DNA of 7,065 nucleotides from Nocardioides sp. (GTDB lineage: Bacteria > Actinomycetota > Actinomycetes > Propionibacteriales > Nocardioidaceae). The stretch spans positions 1 through 7,065 of the forward strand of contig JAKDNC010000189.1 in assembly GCA_030452025.1 (NCBI GenBank), written 5' to 3'. Positions within the stretch are counted from its first letter, which is position 1; every line of letters begins with the position of its first letter. This document shows, piece by piece, positions 6,222 to 7,065 of this stretch. The translations under genes were made by a program, and so were the position numbers. A model generated the notes under the pieces. It was not told where the DNA came from, did not search any database, and was given only the letters and a program-made list of their open reading frames with translations.

Positions 6222-6245
6222 TACCGTGAGGATTGTCGGAGCAAC
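6222..6245 (+). promoter_or_regulatory. Third copy of the promoter/leader core
   Basis: TACCGT (6222-6227), then 7 nt (GAGGATT), then GTCGGAGCAAC (6235-6245), the same -10 form, spacing and start-site block as in the two divergent promoters. The identity to the AAA+ copy extends to TTGTCGGAGCAAC. The 23-nt upstream element is absent here, and no -35 match is visible at 17 nt (ATGGCA, 6199-6204). The predicted start is near 6235, giving a leader of about 42 nt with GGGAG (6267-6271) 5 nt before ATG 6277. Confidence 0.6.
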
Positions 6246-6276
6246 CCGCAGCACCGAAACCCCCTTGGGAGCCACC

Positions 6277-6855
6277 ATGAGCGTCAGCTTCTACGCCGCA
6301 CAGCACGACAGCGACATCGCCGGCTGGAGCATCAAGTGTGCCTGCCTCACCGTCGCCACCGGCATCATCGCCGAGACCAGCAGCGGGACCGAGGCAATGC
6401 TCCCCACCCGCACCCCTATTTGCGGCGACCAGCTCTGCGCCACAGAGTCCGGGTGGGTGACCCCAGTGCTCACCCTCGAATCGCCCGTGGTGAACCTCTC
6501 CAACACCAACGCCCGGTTCGTCCTCGACAACCTCGGGCTCGGGGCAGTTGAGGAACTGTTCGGTGGGCTGCCGGCCGAACAGTTCCTCGGCCGCGTACTC
6601 ACGGCGTTGGCTGTTGCACCCACCGACGAAGGCGTCCCCGCCCACGACACCGACGGCGTCCTCGTCGAGGAGCCGATGGAGGCACTGCTGGAAGCCATCG
6701 TGGCCGCACCCACCAACGCGGCACCTGTGCCGGACGCTGCTGCCCGGTGGATCGAGTGCGGGCGACGGCCCGGCTACCTGCAGGACGTCGTGGAGCGGTT
6801 GCATGAGGTCGCACAGTGGGCGATCGACCACGGCCGCGACGTCCTGTGGGACTGA
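6277..6855 (+). CDS. Hypothetical actinobacterial protein with GYLxxxVERLxEVAxWAxxHGRDVxW tail
   Basis: This 192-aa protein starts at ATG 6277 (MSVSFYAAQHDSDIAG) with GGGAG 5 nt upstream. An earlier in-frame ATG at 6199 lies upstream of the predicted transcription start and is rejected. It carries NLSNTNARFVLDNLGL (73-88), FLGRVLTALAVAPTDEG (103-119) and a C-terminal GYLQDVVERLHEVAQWAI followed by HGRDVLWD. I know this pattern from short proteins of unknown function common on actinobacterial chromosomes, plasmids and phages, but cannot name a domain. Cys21, Cys23, Cys49 and Cys54 (KCACL and ICGDQLC) could form a zinc site, which is speculative. It is predicted to be cytoplasmic, with no signal or membrane segment. 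It shares the promoter core of the AAA+ and VWA genes, so it may be co-regulated with them. It converges on the next minus-strand gene with a 13-nt gap. Confidence 0.85.
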   Translation: MSVSFYAAQHDSDIAGWSIKCACLTVATGIIAETSSGTEAMLPTRTPICGDQLCATESGWVTPVLTLESPVVNLSNTNARFVLDNLGLGAVEELFGGLPAEQFLGRVLTALAVAPTDEGVPAHDTDGVLVEEPMEALLEAIVAAPTNAAPVPDAAARWIECGRRPGYLQDVVERLHEVAQWAIDHGRDVLWD

Positions 6856-6874
6856 CCGGCGGGTCGGTTCAGGA
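6842..6874. terminator. Possible bidirectional terminator between convergent genes
   Basis: TCCTG (6842-6846) can pair with CAGGA (6870-6874), enclosing GACC (6854-6857) paired with GGTC (6862-6865) around a GGCG loop. The structure overlaps the stop codons of both converging genes. Stems are short and no U-tract is present, so the call rests mainly on position. Confidence 0.28.
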
Positions 6875-7065
6875 GACCCGGCGCTGCCGCCACTCCCCCA
6901 GCGCCACGTCGGCCAACCTCTCCAACGTGGAAGCATCTCCGAGCTGCACTGGGCCCTGCCCACTCGGACTCGAGGTCTCCTCATCCGGGCGGTCTTGGTC
7001 GCCCTGACGGCCCGTCTTCGATGAGTGCTGCCAGGAGGCGAGTACTTGGCCCACTTGGGCCACGT
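6869..7065 (-). CDS. 3' end of an unidentified gene (5' part beyond right edge)
   Basis: A minus-strand frame is open from the right edge to a TGA at 6871-6869, giving at least 65 codons. Its end reads LERLADVALGEWRQRRVS, with strongly G/C-biased third positions, and is helical and basic. The upstream half (SSKTGRQGDQDRPDEETSS) is polar and low in complexity, like a linker. A GTG at 7063 could be a start, but having only 2 nt before the edge leaves this undecidable, and a longer gene entering from the right is more likely. A competing minus frame ending at 6981 has much poorer codon bias. The function is unknown. Confidence 0.5.
   Translation of the reverse strand, partial: VAQVGQVLASWQHSSKTGRQGDQDRPDEETSSPSGQGPVQLGDASTLERLADVALGEWRQRRVS

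Noticed and set aside
6199..6276. ATG start at 6199 for the 192-aa gene
   Set aside because: It is upstream of the TACCGT/GTCGGAGCAAC promoter core, and ATG 6277 has a well-placed GGGAG site.
6981..7065. Alternative minus frame ending at 6981 (LLAALIEDGPSGRPRPPG)
   Set aside because: The end looks protein-like, but third positions are far less G/C-rich than in the frame ending at 6869.
1..7065. tRNA, rRNA, CRISPR array or insertion sequence
   Set aside because: No cloverleaf with a T-arm consensus, no regularly spaced direct repeats, and no transposase motif or terminal inverted repeats were seen on either strand.

Overview
The window is GC-rich with strong G/C preference at third codon positions, GTG and ATG starts, GGGAG-type ribosome binding sites and TANNNT-type -10 boxes. 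This points to a high-GC actinobacterium or a phage, plasmid or integrated element living in one. No capsid, portal, terminase, integrase, relaxase, partition or replication-initiator gene is visible, so phage and plasmid/ICE cannot be told apart from this window.

Layout. (1) Positions 1-1756, minus strand: a SNF2-type DEAD/DEAH-box helicase whose 3' end runs off the left edge. (2) 1849-3855, minus: a 668-aa protein with an N-terminal HExxH metallopeptidase-like motif, a long acidic linker and a C-terminal von Willebrand A (VWA) domain with a MIDAS motif, of the CobT/DUF2201-like type. (3) 3856-4229: a divergent control region with two near-identical, oppositely oriented promoter/leader modules. 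(4) 4230-5498, plus: a MoxR/CobS-like AAA+ ATPase with an extra N-terminal domain that resembles a degenerate WGR domain. (5) 5495-5935, plus: an unrecognised 146-aa acidic protein, translationally coupled to the ATPase by ATGA overlap. (6) 5936-6276: an intergenic stretch rich in inverted repeats, ending in a third copy of the promoter/leader core. (7) 6277-6855, plus: a 192-aa actinobacterial-type protein of unknown function. (8) 6869-7065, minus: the convergent 3' end of another gene that enters from the right edge.

How the parts may work together (inference). A MoxR-type AAA+ ring and a VWA/MIDAS protein are established partners (CobS-CobT, MoxR-VWA chelatase or remodelling pairs). Here they are divergently transcribed from duplicated promoters, so they are probably made together. 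The VWA partner carries a putative zinc-protease motif, and an SNF2 helicase lies downstream in its likely operon. The set therefore looks like an ATP-driven remodelling or processing machine acting on DNA-bound proteins, not a cobalamin enzyme. Defence, counter-defence and replication/repair are all possible and the sequence does not decide.

The most striking non-coding signal is the regulon-like module: a -10 box (TAGCGT or TACCGT), exactly 7 nt, then an identical GTCGGAGCAAC block placed where transcription should start, followed by a 37-45 nt leader with a GGGAG site. It occurs before three different genes on both strands.
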